Shown here: piece by piece, positions 33,632-43,379 of the stretch
How positions within the stretch are numbered: position 1 is the first letter of the stretch
How the letters are laid out: each line of letters starts with the position of its first letter
Source: Apium graveolens
Lineage: Eukaryota; Streptophyta; Magnoliopsida; Apiales; Apiaceae
Direction: 5' to 3'
NCBI RefSeq assembly: GCF_009905375.1
Contig: NC_133650.1
Coordinates: 175,283,565-175,347,564 of the forward strand
Length of the DNA: 64,000 nucleotides
The notes under the pieces: model-generated
Told to the model about the DNA's origin: nothing
Databases searched by the model: none
What the model saw: only the letters and a program-made list of their open reading frames with translations
Program-made: the position numbers and the translations under genes

Positions 33632-34201
33632 TGATAGGGATAAATAAATTATGATTGTATAATTAAATACTGCATTAATTGTACAAACTGTGGGCTGCTA
33701 GGCCCAATAAAAAGATATATGATACTCAGACCAGAAAGGTTAAGCCTGATGGACCAGATCCGGCCTGATGGAATAAAAAAGGCCCAAAAGCCCTGATTAT
33801 TAATTAAATTCGTAATTAATTAATAAGGGACAAATCAGATGTTGAAAAGAGTCCCGATAAGGATATAAATCCTTGGAGATTAGCCTCAAGGGGACCTAAA
33901 AGGATAAGGAATCAGTTTCCTACTACCTAGGACTCCAAAGTCCATTCTAATTATGAGACTTGCCCACCAAGTCTCCTATACCAAGTCCAATTCAAGGACT
34001 CCCAACATCTATATAAGGGGTCTCACCCCCACCAATCAGAACTACGTTTTTTGGCTTGATTCTCTAATTCACAGAGATACGTAGGCATCTCGTAAAGGCA
34101 GATTGAGTCACGAAACACGAGAGCAGCCATTAAAGGCCTTGAGCTCCCGAATCTTAGTATTAAATACAGCAAGTAATAACCTTAGTTTTTTATCCACAAC
34201 A
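33632..34201 (+). repeat. 3' LTR of Tat element C
   Basis: 570 bases, followed by TSD ACTGC. Only one substitution from the 5' LTR was found by eye. Confidence 0.96.
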
Positions 34202-34529
34202 ACTGCCAAATCACTTGAGTTATTCATTCTTAGGTGCACCCCCTGACAAGGGGTTGGGATATATCTTTGATGATGTAAAGGGTAGCCGAACGGATCCTCC
34301 AGTGCCTATAGAGGGTTCTTCTCATGTGCAGCAGATAATTGATAGGACTGGTGTTGGTGATGAGCAGTACAGGCGAGTAACTATGCGTATGGAGGCCATG
34401 CACGATATTCACCGTCATTTTGCTGCAGATTTGACACATGCTTTCGGTACTGTTGTTCGAGACACTGGTGGCGAGGTTGATTGGCCACCTGATCCTCCAC
34501 CCGACGAGGGTGAATCTCCCGCTAATTAG
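34202..34529 (+). pseudogene. Athila A: pol start fused to a C-terminal ORF remnant
   Basis: Across the C insertion the Athila frame continues with LPNHLSYSFLG, the conserved lead-in to RT. It then passes abruptly into APPDKGLGYIFDD and a short, acidic, Pro-rich tail ending GESPAN. The catalytic RT, RNase H and integrase are missing. The tail is not pol; by position it is most likely the end of the Athila env-like ORF. The fusion looks like an internal deletion that happened before C inserted. Confidence 0.7.
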
Positions 34530-35092
34530 GTATGCCTGAAATCCTTATTACTGCCTTCAATGAGGATATTGAAAATTTTAAGTATGGGGGTGGTAGTTAA
34601 GGAATATTGTGTGTGTGTCATTTAGTTGCATATTCATGATAGTTTAGTTCATATAGTTGCATAATTTATGCCATATAGTTTTTTTTTATGAATGTCATGT
34701 AGCTCATGCATTTACCATGATCCCTTTTGCAATGATTTATCGACTGAATTGTGATATTGACGTGAGTGTAGTGATAACATTAAAGTGATATTAAGTTGTG
34801 TAGGTTGATATGCATGCTAGAAACAATTGTAAGTCCACTAAGTCTTAGAGAATGCGAAAGGGCTAGATTGTGTTATGATTTGGTTGTTTTCAAGGTCAAT
34901 CTATTTATTATGCTTAGAATTCGATTATAGGTTCTTAGTGATAAAGACATGAAAAAGAAAAATTTTGGAGAAAAAAATATGGAAGTTGTTGCTAGTTGTG
35001 GCTAGGCGTCAAATGGCTAGTAGTCGGCTCGCGTATGTTGCGAGTAGTCTAGGGTTGAGCAAGATGGAGCGAAACGCACTTGCTCAGAGTTT

Positions 35093-35150
35093 AAAAAAAA
35101 AATAAAAAAAAATAAAAAAAAAATAAAAAAAAATAAAAAAAAAATAAAAA
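35093..35150 (+). repeat. (A8-10 T)n low-complexity run
   Basis: Five to six A-tracts of about 8-10 bases separated by single T, internal to the Athila element. It is not followed by a TSD, so it is not a retroposon tail. Confidence 0.9.
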
Positions 35151-35693
35151 TTGGCATAATTGATCAAGAGTGGGCTCTTTGGTATTCGAGTTATTAAGTT
35201 CTTAGGGGACTTTGTGCCTAGCGACCTAAGGCTTTTAGAGTCTGGGATCCGCTAACCTAACGCTCGTTACATGGATATCATTGTATAAGTCTTTTGTGGA
35301 TCTCACTCATTGCACGGTCAAATAAGCATTTGAGTGTAAATAAAAAGTACGATTCCGTAGTATGCTCCAGAGTTCTTGTAGTGTTGTATATCACTTTGTG
35401 CCTGGAATTTTTATTCTTTGTATAATCGTAGGATTGCCTTGAGGATAGTCTAGTCATAGTAATTGGTCTAGTTTCGAAGCATATTTGTTAAGCATTTGCA
35501 CACACCACGTTTCTGATTGTATGTCCGTTTGCATGAGTTTATTGATCTTTAGTTGTCTAACTGCATTCGTTGAGATGTGGCATTTTGGTTGATTAATTGT
35601 AGTAAGGGGGATCGCTGCATTTTCATATAGATTGTATTCATTCATATTTTTATTTGTTTTTGAGTCTGTGACGCTTGAGGGCAAGCATCGATT

Positions 35694-35707
35694 TAAGTTT
35701 GGGGGTG
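35694..35707 (+). promoter_or_regulatory. polypurine tract of Athila A
   Basis: AAGTTTGGGGGTG-type tract directly before the 3' LTR. Confidence 0.8.
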
Positions 35708-37138
35708 TGATAAGTGGCATTTTATACCACTTAGAACGTCTTAAAATGGCTTAAATTGGTGTCTTGAAATCAAGTATTTTGTGTATTTGATGCGTTTTTC
35801 TAGTGTTCATGTATTTCAGGGTATTAGTTGCATTTCGGGGGAGGAATCATCAAGAATAAGCCTTGGTATGTGTTCACCATTGCGAGAGGAAAGGAACGGG
35901 CAGATTACGGCGAAGAAACGGAGCAAACTTGGATTTTTTCCAGTAGAGGCCTGCGCGCCCGCGCAGCTATGCTGAGCGGCCGCGCAGGGTCGGGAATTTT
36001 GCTGAATTATTTTAGACTTCTACTTCTGTTTGGCTCCCAACTTCTATGTAATCTGAGTTTCATGGGACTATTATATAAGTAGATTTGAGACGTTTTCATA
36101 GGGGGATTTTAAGAAGAAGAAGAAGATTGTGTTTTGCGCAAGAAGGGAAGATTGGGATACCAAGGAGAAGACCTAGAAGCATAGAACAACTCCGGAAAAG
36201 AAGATCTTGTTTTCAACTTGTGATTCTTTGAATTAGTTGTAACTTTGGATGCTCATTTTCGTTCTTGTTGAACCTAGATCTCGTTTATTCGTACTTTGAT
36301 TATTATTTAGTTTATTAAGACCTTGTTTATACCATGCTTTCATTGGAACCCATGGTGACGATGAGTTCGATTATGGGCTAATCGTTGTCATGGGGTTCTA
36401 GCGGATTTACTTATGGATTTCAATAATTAATTGTTTCGATATCTTGGTGTGTGGTGATTGATTGATATCCTAGTATTGGTTGTACTTATTCATCTTATGT
36501 GCGTAGCTAACATATAAGATAGCGTGTTAATCTCTATTGAAGCGACAGTGAATATAGAGGTTTAGAACTTGCCATGCTAGCATAGGTTCATGTACGTGTA
36601 TGCATGAATCGTAGGTAACTCTAACCGTTTTACTTGCCCTATGTAATCAAGATAGATAACTTGTGCTTAAACTGTTATGTTGTCAAATTCTATAGACATA
36701 TAGGGTCTCAATATAATTGGTGCCTATTCAGCTTCTATCTCTTTTGTGGATGTCTGGTAGAATGGTACTCGTGCAACGAAAGTTGGCGTTTATCAGTTTC
36801 GTGTTATGTGATTAGTGTCATCACCATCACATGCTAAGGTTAAGAACAATAAGGCTATTGAATGAAGTATTTAATGAAGTTAGGATCCCATGTTTATCAT
36901 ATATATTAATTCAACCTCAATTCTCTTAGTTAATGTTATTTAGTATAATCTCTTAGTTTAATAAAAACCCAATTTGTTATTTGTCTTAGCATTGAGCGAT
37001 AACCATACATTGTTGCATAGGTGCATAAATTGAACTTAACCTAAACCAGTCTCTGTGGGAACGAATCTGATTTATATCTTATACTACTTGCGAACGCGTA
37101 TACTTGCGTGAATATTAGCGCGTGTTTTCGCCCTAACA
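35708..37138 (+). repeat. 3' LTR of Athila A
   Basis: 1431 bases, one GC-rich unit only; otherwise about 20 substitutions from the 5' LTR. TSD GAGCC follows. Confidence 0.95.
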
Positions 37139-37666
37139 GAGCCCCACTCAAAACCTGATGATCATCATCTTTTAGATGATTTATTGGATCATCAGCCAAT
37201 TCTTTCAGATGTAGTTGAAGAATCTGTGTTACCTCACTTAAAATCAATTCCCACAGATTCAACAATTATGTCACTTTCTATATCTACATCTTTTCCTTCT
37301 TCAACGGATATCTCTCATCCGTTGACAAGTAGTTGTTCTTCAACGGATAAGCTTAATAGCAGTTATCCGTTGATACCATCAGTTTCCACTTCAACGGATA
37401 CTCCCTATCCGTTGATGGTCTCTACACACATAACAGAAACAATACCAACTGTAGAGGACATGGCTACTGTACAATCACTTTTAGGTTTGAGGGAAGGGAG
37501 TGATCTTTTGAGTGAGAGGCTGGGTTGCTCCCAGGCAAAAGGAGAGGTTGAGAGTCACCATATGCATGCTATTTCTTCCAGCATGGCAAAAGTGAGTGAG
37601 GGGAGTGCCACCTTAGAAGGTGAGGGTGTGTGTGAGCCAAGGGGAGCCCCTGATGCAAGAAAATAG
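37139..37666 (+). pseudogene. accessory ORF of Sirevirus B, middle part
   Basis: Resumes in frame after Athila A (REEP joined to HSKPDDHH). It is Ser/Thr-rich. The motif pairs at 37302/37317, 37341/37365 and 37392/37407 are translated as repeating STD and HPL/YPL. The frame ends at TAG 37664. The next recognisable segment (37803) is in another frame, so an indel lies between them. Confidence 0.72.
37302..37414 (+). repeat. inverted CAACGGAT/ATCCGTTG pairs inside the accessory ORF
   Basis: Three head-to-head pairs: 37302/37317 and 37392/37407 with 7 bases between the 8-mers (same geometry as 17473/17488 and 17515/17530), and 37341/37365 with a longer spacer. Arms extend to 9-10 bases. They could act as DNA palindromes or RNA stem-loops. 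Confidence 0.9.
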
Positions 37667-37802
37667 AGAAAAAGAGAGAAAGGCAGGTACAGAAGCTATA
37701 AGGGTGGATCCAGCCATTGCTAGTGAGTCAATGAAAGTGGATGATGCAGAAAAGGAAAGACAATTTTAGCAACATTTCAAAGCTGCAATTGATAACATTT
37801 CC

Positions 37803-40154
37803 TTGGATGCTGACACTTTTACTCATCCTGTTTCAGCCTATCAATTATTGGCTGCTCAGGGCAATGTGGAGGCAGAACATACATTACACATTGTACACAC
37901 TTCAGAATCTCTTCTCAGAGACAAAGCTGCTATTAACAGGCTGCCTTCTCAAGCTGGTGAGCCATCTGAAGAATTTGGAGTGAATTCTAATGATGATGAC
38001 TCTAATTCTTTGGATGAGAGCATGAACTTAGGGGGAGTAGCAGGCCCAAGTTCTGTTCCTGATCTTCCTGAATGGGCATGGGAAAAAGCCTCAACACCAA
38101 GAGAGTTTAGTGTCACTTTGATTAGACAAGTCATGACAATTCAGCAGGCCCTTCAGGAGACTACAGATGCTGGTACCAAGGCAATTCTTCAAGCTCATCT
38201 GGAATCTCTGCATCTCTTGCAGTTGCAGCATTTCCAACAAAATCTAAGTGTGGATGAGCTCAAACAGGACATTGCTAATCTGAAATCCTACAATGCTGAG
38301 AAGTTGGATTCAGTCATACCTTATGGTACTATGCAAGATTTGTTGGGGAGACTGAGGAAAGAATCTGATGCTGACAAGAGACTGGCCAGATTGGAAAATA
38401 GGGTTCAAATCATTGAAGATTCTATGGTCACAATTCTTCAGAATCAACAAACTTAAACAAATCTACTCATGCAGCTGGCCAAAGCACAAGGCTTGACTCC
38501 TACCCTTGATGATAACAAAAAGGGGGAGAATAAAGGGAAAGGGGAAGGAGAGCCATCAACAACAGTTCAAATTTCTTAAGTGCTAGTTCCTGTCATCACC
38601 ACTTCTCCAATTATTCAAATCAAAGGAAAGCTTGATGGAATTGATCTAATCCAGATAGCAGCAGCTGAATTGCAAGTCAAAGAGCAAAGGAAGAAGATTG
38701 ATGAAAAGATGCAACAAATATTTGGTTCTACAACTTCTCAATCACAATCTGTGAAGCACAGCACAAAAGTGGAATCAATTATTATGGAACTCAAGCCAGT
38801 AGGGAGGAATAAGGTTGGAGAGACTTCTTCCAAGGATTTGAAACCTATGGTCCTCAAGCCCAACAACAGATCCAATAAGGACTCTACAAAGAATCCTCTG
38901 AAAGAAGTGGATTTTCCTCTTCCAAAGGCTGATGAGGACAAGCTTTTGGGTAGAAGTATCTCACATCTCAAAGAGACCATGGATGTGGCTGTAAGGAGAA
39001 ATATGGCTATTATCTTCAGAGAGGGAAAGAGCATATGTGTGATGCAAGGACATCCCAAATTCTCAATAGCCAAGAGGGAAGAAACCAGAAGGTTGAAGGA
39101 AGAAGCCAAACAGCTAAAGGCTGACAAAAGAGCACAAGCAAAGCTTGAAAAACAGCTAAAGTCAAGTCAGGCTGAAAAACAGAAAGAAATTGAAGAAAAA
39201 AGTGAAGATGAAGCTATGGGGGACATGGTTGGTACTGAGATGGAGGAAAGAAGTAAGGGAAGAGAAGAATGGCAGAAAGGGAACAGAAAGAAGGTCAATG
39301 CAAAGAGAAAAATGGTAGATAAGACTGAAGAAACCCAATCAATATCCAAACCACTACCCTCTATTCCTGAACCCATTGTGCCTGACCCCTTCATGAACAT
39401 TCATGGTGAAACAATCATTCCCAAGGAGGAACCAATTGATTGGGACACCATCAAATTTCCCACCTTCCTAACCTCTTCTCCACCATCAAAGAAGCAGAAA
39501 AGAAGAATCAAATCAACACCCTCTAGAGCCTCAATCAAATTCACACAGAAGCCTAAGCCTAAACCTCAAGCCTCTAAAGATGATTATGTTCACATCTGTG
39601 ACATAGAAGAATTTTCAGACATTGAACTCTATCTGGATGAGCTGGAGGAAGTAAGGGGAATAGCTGCCTACAGACAGCTACCAGAAAGACTAGTGTTCAA
39701 ATACAAAGGAGATGGGGAAAGAACCTGGCCTCTTTACAGAATTTTGAATGAAGGCTACTCTACCTTGATTACAGTCTACTCAGCCATACAAAGGGATTTT
39801 GGCTTTACCAGGACTGCCAAGACTGAGATTCTCAACAAGATTGCCAACATAAGGAAAACTTGGAGGGAGCCTAATGCTTTGCCTAGAACTTTACTCATTC
39901 AAGAAAGAGGAATTACAATTCACAAATCACCTCATTGGTTGATGGAGTTCAGAGACAACAAAGGAGTCAGAAGATTTTTTAGAATTGAAGATCAACTCAA
40001 GATTGCCAGTAATGAAACTCTCAAGGATATGCAATCTAAGTTAGACATCAATGAAGAAGATGAAGCTGAATTCTACAGACAACTTCAACTTCAAATAGAG
40101 GAGAATGACAGGAGGCTAGGAAAGAAAACAAGGAATCAAAGGAAAAGAAACTAA
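37803..40154 (+). pseudogene. accessory ORF of Sirevirus B, C-terminal part
   Basis: One frame, with in-frame TAA at about 38454 and 38577. The first part is alpha-helical (VRTSESLLRD-like start, LPEWAWEKAS, a long coiled coil ending LQNQQT). Then comes KKGENKGKGEG, whose DNA is a polypurine tract. A Lys/Glu-rich coiled coil (about 39070-39330) and a C-terminal domain with ELYLDELEEVRGIAAYRQLPER and WPLYRILNEG follow, ending in a basic tail (KKTRNQRKRN). No catalytic motif is recognised. Sirevirus D has a parallel layout including the KKGE polypurine segment, so the whole very long ORF is a shared feature, not a local fusion. Confidence 0.72.
38517..38530 (+). promoter_or_regulatory. internal polypurine tract of Sirevirus B
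   Basis: AAAAAGGGGGAGAA inside the accessory ORF, matched by 41757-41770 in D. Similar tracts lie near 15658 and 38029. Repeated polypurine tracts are typical of Sireviruses. Confidence 0.7.
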
Positions 40155-40328
40155 TCTGCTCAGGCTAAAGGAGCACCCTTGGAAACAATGTAATTCTCCA
40201 ATACCATCTCAGAATATACATTTTTGTAGCACTTTTTGAATTTCTGCTTTATTACAGTTTATATATTTGTCAAGTGTTTTGTTATCATCAAGCTAAACCC
40301 AAATTTATGCCTACAGTTCTAGTAGACA

Positions 40329-40343
40329 TAAATAGGGGGAGAT
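40329..40343 (+). promoter_or_regulatory. polypurine tract of Sirevirus B
   Basis: TAAATAGGGGGAGAT directly before the 3' LTR. Confidence 0.88.
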
Positions 40344-41446
40344 TGTTAGGAATATGTGTATTAGTTTGATGATAAGTTAAACAAAACACTTAAGTAGAAA
40401 TCTAGTGTTTGTAGCCTCAACGGATAAGACCATCTTGGCTATCCGTTGAAGGAGTAGCTTTACTTAGCAATAAGTTTAGTATTGTAGCACATTTCAATCT
40501 CTGGTTTCAAGTTGTAATTCTTAGATGTTGTAGGAAATTATCAGTCATGTTGACTACTAATGGATATACAAATAGGAGGGCTAATTGTAAATATTTCATG
40601 CCTTGTAATTTTGTATAAGTGAAGAAGTATCAACGGATATTGAAGACCTTCAACGGATAAGAAACAAAGCTTCAACGGATGTCTCTAATGCTTCAACGGA
40701 TAATATCCATCAACGGATAAGTGCTTCAACGGATAAAGACTTCAACTAATAATGCATCAACGGATAAAGCTTCAACGGATAAAGCCTCAATGGATAAGGC
40801 ATCAACGGATGAAAGCTTCAACGGATGCTTGGTTCATTAGCAGTTGATAGTGACAATTCACAAGCTGACAGAGGCACATGGGTTGACAGAGACAAACTGG
40901 AATGTGGAAGCCTCTAGGAGGAATCAAGAAAATGCAGCATTCCCATTCTGATGCAAACAAGGAAGTATTCAAAGATTCACAGATTATCCTAGATTGCATT
41001 GGATAGAGAAATGAAGAAGAAACATGTGAAGAATCCTTTCAATTGTATTTTACAGTTTTGTCTTCACTTGTAAACTTGGTGATATATAAACCAAGTAGCA
41101 GCTAGTAATTAGAAGAGAATTTTCCTGAGCTGTTTAGAAATATCAAGAGAGAAAATCATCTAGTTTGTACTAGAAAGCAGCTGTGATTTAATTCTTTGAA
41201 TCACAGATTTTCTGAAATAACACATCTCTGGTGGAACAACAAATCCACCAGAAAAGTTTTTAAGTTCTTTGTGTTCTTTACATTTGTGTTTGAATATATA
41301 TCTGTCTGTATCAGCTTCAAGCAATTCACACACATTTGTTCACTTAAACACTTAGCCTTAGAAACTGCTCAAAACTTGAAAAAGTTTTGAGATTTACATT
41401 CAACCCCCCTTCTGTAAATCTCATTGTTAGTCCACTGGGAATAACA
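40344..41446 (+). repeat. 3' LTR of Sirevirus B
   Basis: 1103 bases, colinear with 10486-11579. Confidence 0.95.
40418..40826 (+). repeat. phased CAACGGAT motif array, 3' LTR
   Basis: Exact CAACGGAT at 40418, 40631, 40651, 40673, 40694, 40711, 40727, 40758, 40773, 40803 and 40819, with ATCCGTTG at 40441. Degenerate copies lie at 40743 and 40788. Two sites decayed in the 5' LTR are intact here. Confidence 0.9.
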
Positions 41447-43175
41447 GTTATATTGGACAAGAAAAGGTTTTTCCACCTTGAGTACCAGGAACCTTCAAGG
41501 TCAACACTCAATAACTCAAGCCAAGGTGGACAAACTTCAAGATACAGTGACTAAGAAAACCATGAATGTCATATTGGACAATAAAAGGTTTTTTAAGCCA
41601 GCCTTTGACCGCATTGAGTATATAGAAAAGACTCAAGAACAGTAGCAAGCTCAAATATATGATATTTTAAAGAATCAAGCTGCTCAACAAGAACAACTCA
41701 ATGAAATCCAAAACTCTGTGGAATTGCTTGTCTCCCTGCTTCTACCAGATGATGCCAAAAAGGGGGAGAAAGTAATTAAGTCCAAATGCAAAACTGATCA
41801 ACCACTGAAGGGTAAGGATGATGATAATGAAGACTAGGGAAACTCTGAAAGGAGTAGAGGTCTAAGTCAATGCAGGGGTTCTTTATCAAGGGAAGCCAGA
41901 ACTACAAGTTAAAGAACAAGTTCTGATACTGGTAAAAGGATAAGTTCTGATGAACAAACTCTGAAACTTGATGAAGAGATCTCCAAAAGGCTGTTTCTAA
42001 AGGATAATCCAGGCATGGATTTTGAAAGCCTGAAAGAAGAAGAGATCAGACTAAAAGCTGAAAATGACAAATCTAAGTCAAAGTCTAAAGCTCAAGTCAC
42101 AGCAAAGAAACCACCTAAGCCTAAGGGCATTGTGATCAAAGAGAGGAAAGATACTGAGGCATCTAAGGCCAAGTAGAAATCACAGGTGGAAGTTGAACCT
42201 AGATTCAAGGGTAAGGCAAAAGTTGATGAACCTGTAAAGATATATATGCCAACCATGGATCTGGAAGTAAATGCTGATGAAGATACAACTCTGATTTTGA
42301 AGGAGAAAAGGAATATTCAAGCAACCTCTGACAGAGCTCAAGTTGTCTTGACATCAGAAGAAAAGGAAACCTCTGACATTGCTCATGTTAAACCTTCAAC
42401 AGTTCTACTACTTGGGTTTACTAAAGCTCAACAATCTGCTCAACCTATGAAGACTTCAACAAATGTTTTTAAGGGTAGATTGCTCCAAGGGAAGGAAGCT
42501 AGAGATAAAACAGGACTGGGTAATGCTGATAAGAAAAGAGTAAACAACTCTAACTCAGATCCTACATCTCTTTCTGAACCAGGAGTAGGGACAACTCCAG
42601 AAAGACTAAATCAATTGGAATCTGTACAGATGGTTTACAACTCTAAGCTGAAAGAAGACATAATGCTTTATTTTATGACAGATGGAAGAGTATTCCAGAT
42701 AAGAAAGGATGCAATTCGGTTGAAGTATTATGAAGAACTGTAACATGTTTTATTTCTACTTCAAGTGAAGAACAGGTCAACAGATGGTGCTGCCAGTTAC
42801 TTAAAATCTGATATCCAAAGGCAGAAGAAACTTTACTCTGTAAAGTCTGACAGACCATACTATCCAAAGTACAGAGCTCACAATAGTGAATTAGTTGAGA
42901 TGAAGCCCAATACCGCCAAGATCACTACTTTTCTGGGTATTAAGGGTGTTGAATTTAATCTGGAGTCTGACAAAGCTTATCTGATCAGACTGGATCAGGA
43001 AATAAGGAAAGCAAAAATTAATGATCTCAGGGCTGCTATCTTTCAGACAGGAGAAGATACAGTTGAACTTAAAGATGCTAAAAGGAGGATGATAAATGAA
43101 CTTGAATATGCTGAGAGAACTCTTCTGAAGAACTATCTTAGAACAACTCCTGACATTCAAGAGATCAAACACTGA
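41447..43175 (+). pseudogene. accessory ORF of Sirevirus D, C-terminal part
   Basis: Reading is open only in pieces (41447-41642, 42186-42743, 42765-43175) with stops between. The sequence is rich in Lys, Glu, Ser and Thr. A KKGEK segment at 41758 matches the KKGEN segment of B, and the last piece ends in a helical domain (LIRLDQEIRKAKINDLRAAI). Two AAGTTCTGAT words (41918, 41942) are inverted copies of the D LTR motif. Function unknown; clearly decayed. Confidence 0.65.
41918..41951 (+). repeat. inverted copies of the D LTR motif inside the accessory ORF
   Basis: AAGTTCTGAT at 41918 and 41942 (24 bases apart) is the reverse complement of ATCAGAACTT, the core of the LTR array at 43491-43573. 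Confidence 0.75.
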
Positions 43176-43379
43176 AGCCAAGTCGAGGAGTATAACTGTT
43201 AAATTTTGAAGGATATACAGGTTAAAGCTGATATCAGACTTTAAGGATGGTAAAAGCTACAAGGACTATGAGTTGTAGTTATCTAGTCAAATTCTCATAT
43301 GCATTTGTACTTAATGTTTTTGACATCATCAAATATCTATTGAACTTGTATATTATGCTAATTTACAAGTTGGGGAGAT

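Larger units (their letters stand above)
23285..34201 (+). mobile_element. Tat-lineage Ty3/gypsy element C, young and structurally complete
   Basis: The LTRs (23285-23854 and 33632-34201, each 570 bases) start TGATAGGGATA and end CCACAACA, with a perfect TSD ACTGC (23280-23284 and 34202-34206). I found one difference between the LTRs (T at 23822, C at the matching 3' site), so insertion is very recent. The element has one uninterrupted gag-pol, a second archaeal-type RNase H diagnostic of Tat, an antisense spliced gene downstream of pol, and a satellite-like tandem-repeat 3' region. Convergent sense and antisense genes share the middle of the element. Confidence 0.95.
34530..35707 (+). other. 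Athila A 3' untranslated region
   Basis: Non-coding stretch of about 1.2 kb with the usual Athila look: T-rich, ATATAGTTGCATA words near 34650. It holds an (A8-10 T)n low-complexity run at 35093-35150 and a polypurine tract at the end. No gene is seen. Confidence 0.7.
19396..37138 (+). mobile_element. Athila-type Ty3/gypsy element A, internally deleted, split by C
   Basis: The LTRs (19396-20867 and 35708-37138) start TGATAAGTGG and end CGCCCTAACA, with a perfect TSD GAGCC at 19391-19395 and 37139-37143. The primer site TGGCGCCGCTGCCGGGGA is of the type used by Athila. Gag and protease are recognisable, but RT, RNase H and integrase are absent: the frame runs from the first residues before RT straight into a short unrelated C-terminal ORF. 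Without C, A is about 6.8 kb. A inserted in the accessory ORF of B without otherwise altering its frame. LTR divergence is about 1.4% by eye plus one 41-base indel. Confidence 0.93.
10486..41446 (+). mobile_element. Sirevirus B, Ty1/copia, split by nested elements A and C
   Basis: The LTRs (10486-11579 and 40344-41446) start TGTTAGGAATATG and end GGAATAACA. The flanking pentamers are ATTAT (10481-10485) and GTTAT (41447-41451), a TSD with one mismatch. Inside are a Met-tRNA primer site, gag, pol in copia order, a very long accessory ORF and a polypurine tract. Without Athila A, B is about 13.2 kb. All coding regions carry stops or frameshifts, so B is no longer autonomous. LTR divergence is near 1.3% by eye, similar to nested A. 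A distinctive CAACGGAT motif is scattered through the whole element. Confidence 0.93.

Noticed and set aside
34215..34529. Independent 104-codon gene
   Set aside because: The frame is continuous with the Athila frame across the Tat insertion, so it is the tail of a deleted Athila ORF.
35093..35150. Poly(A) tail of a LINE or SINE insertion
   Set aside because: No retroposon body upstream and no target duplication; it lies within the Athila 3' region.
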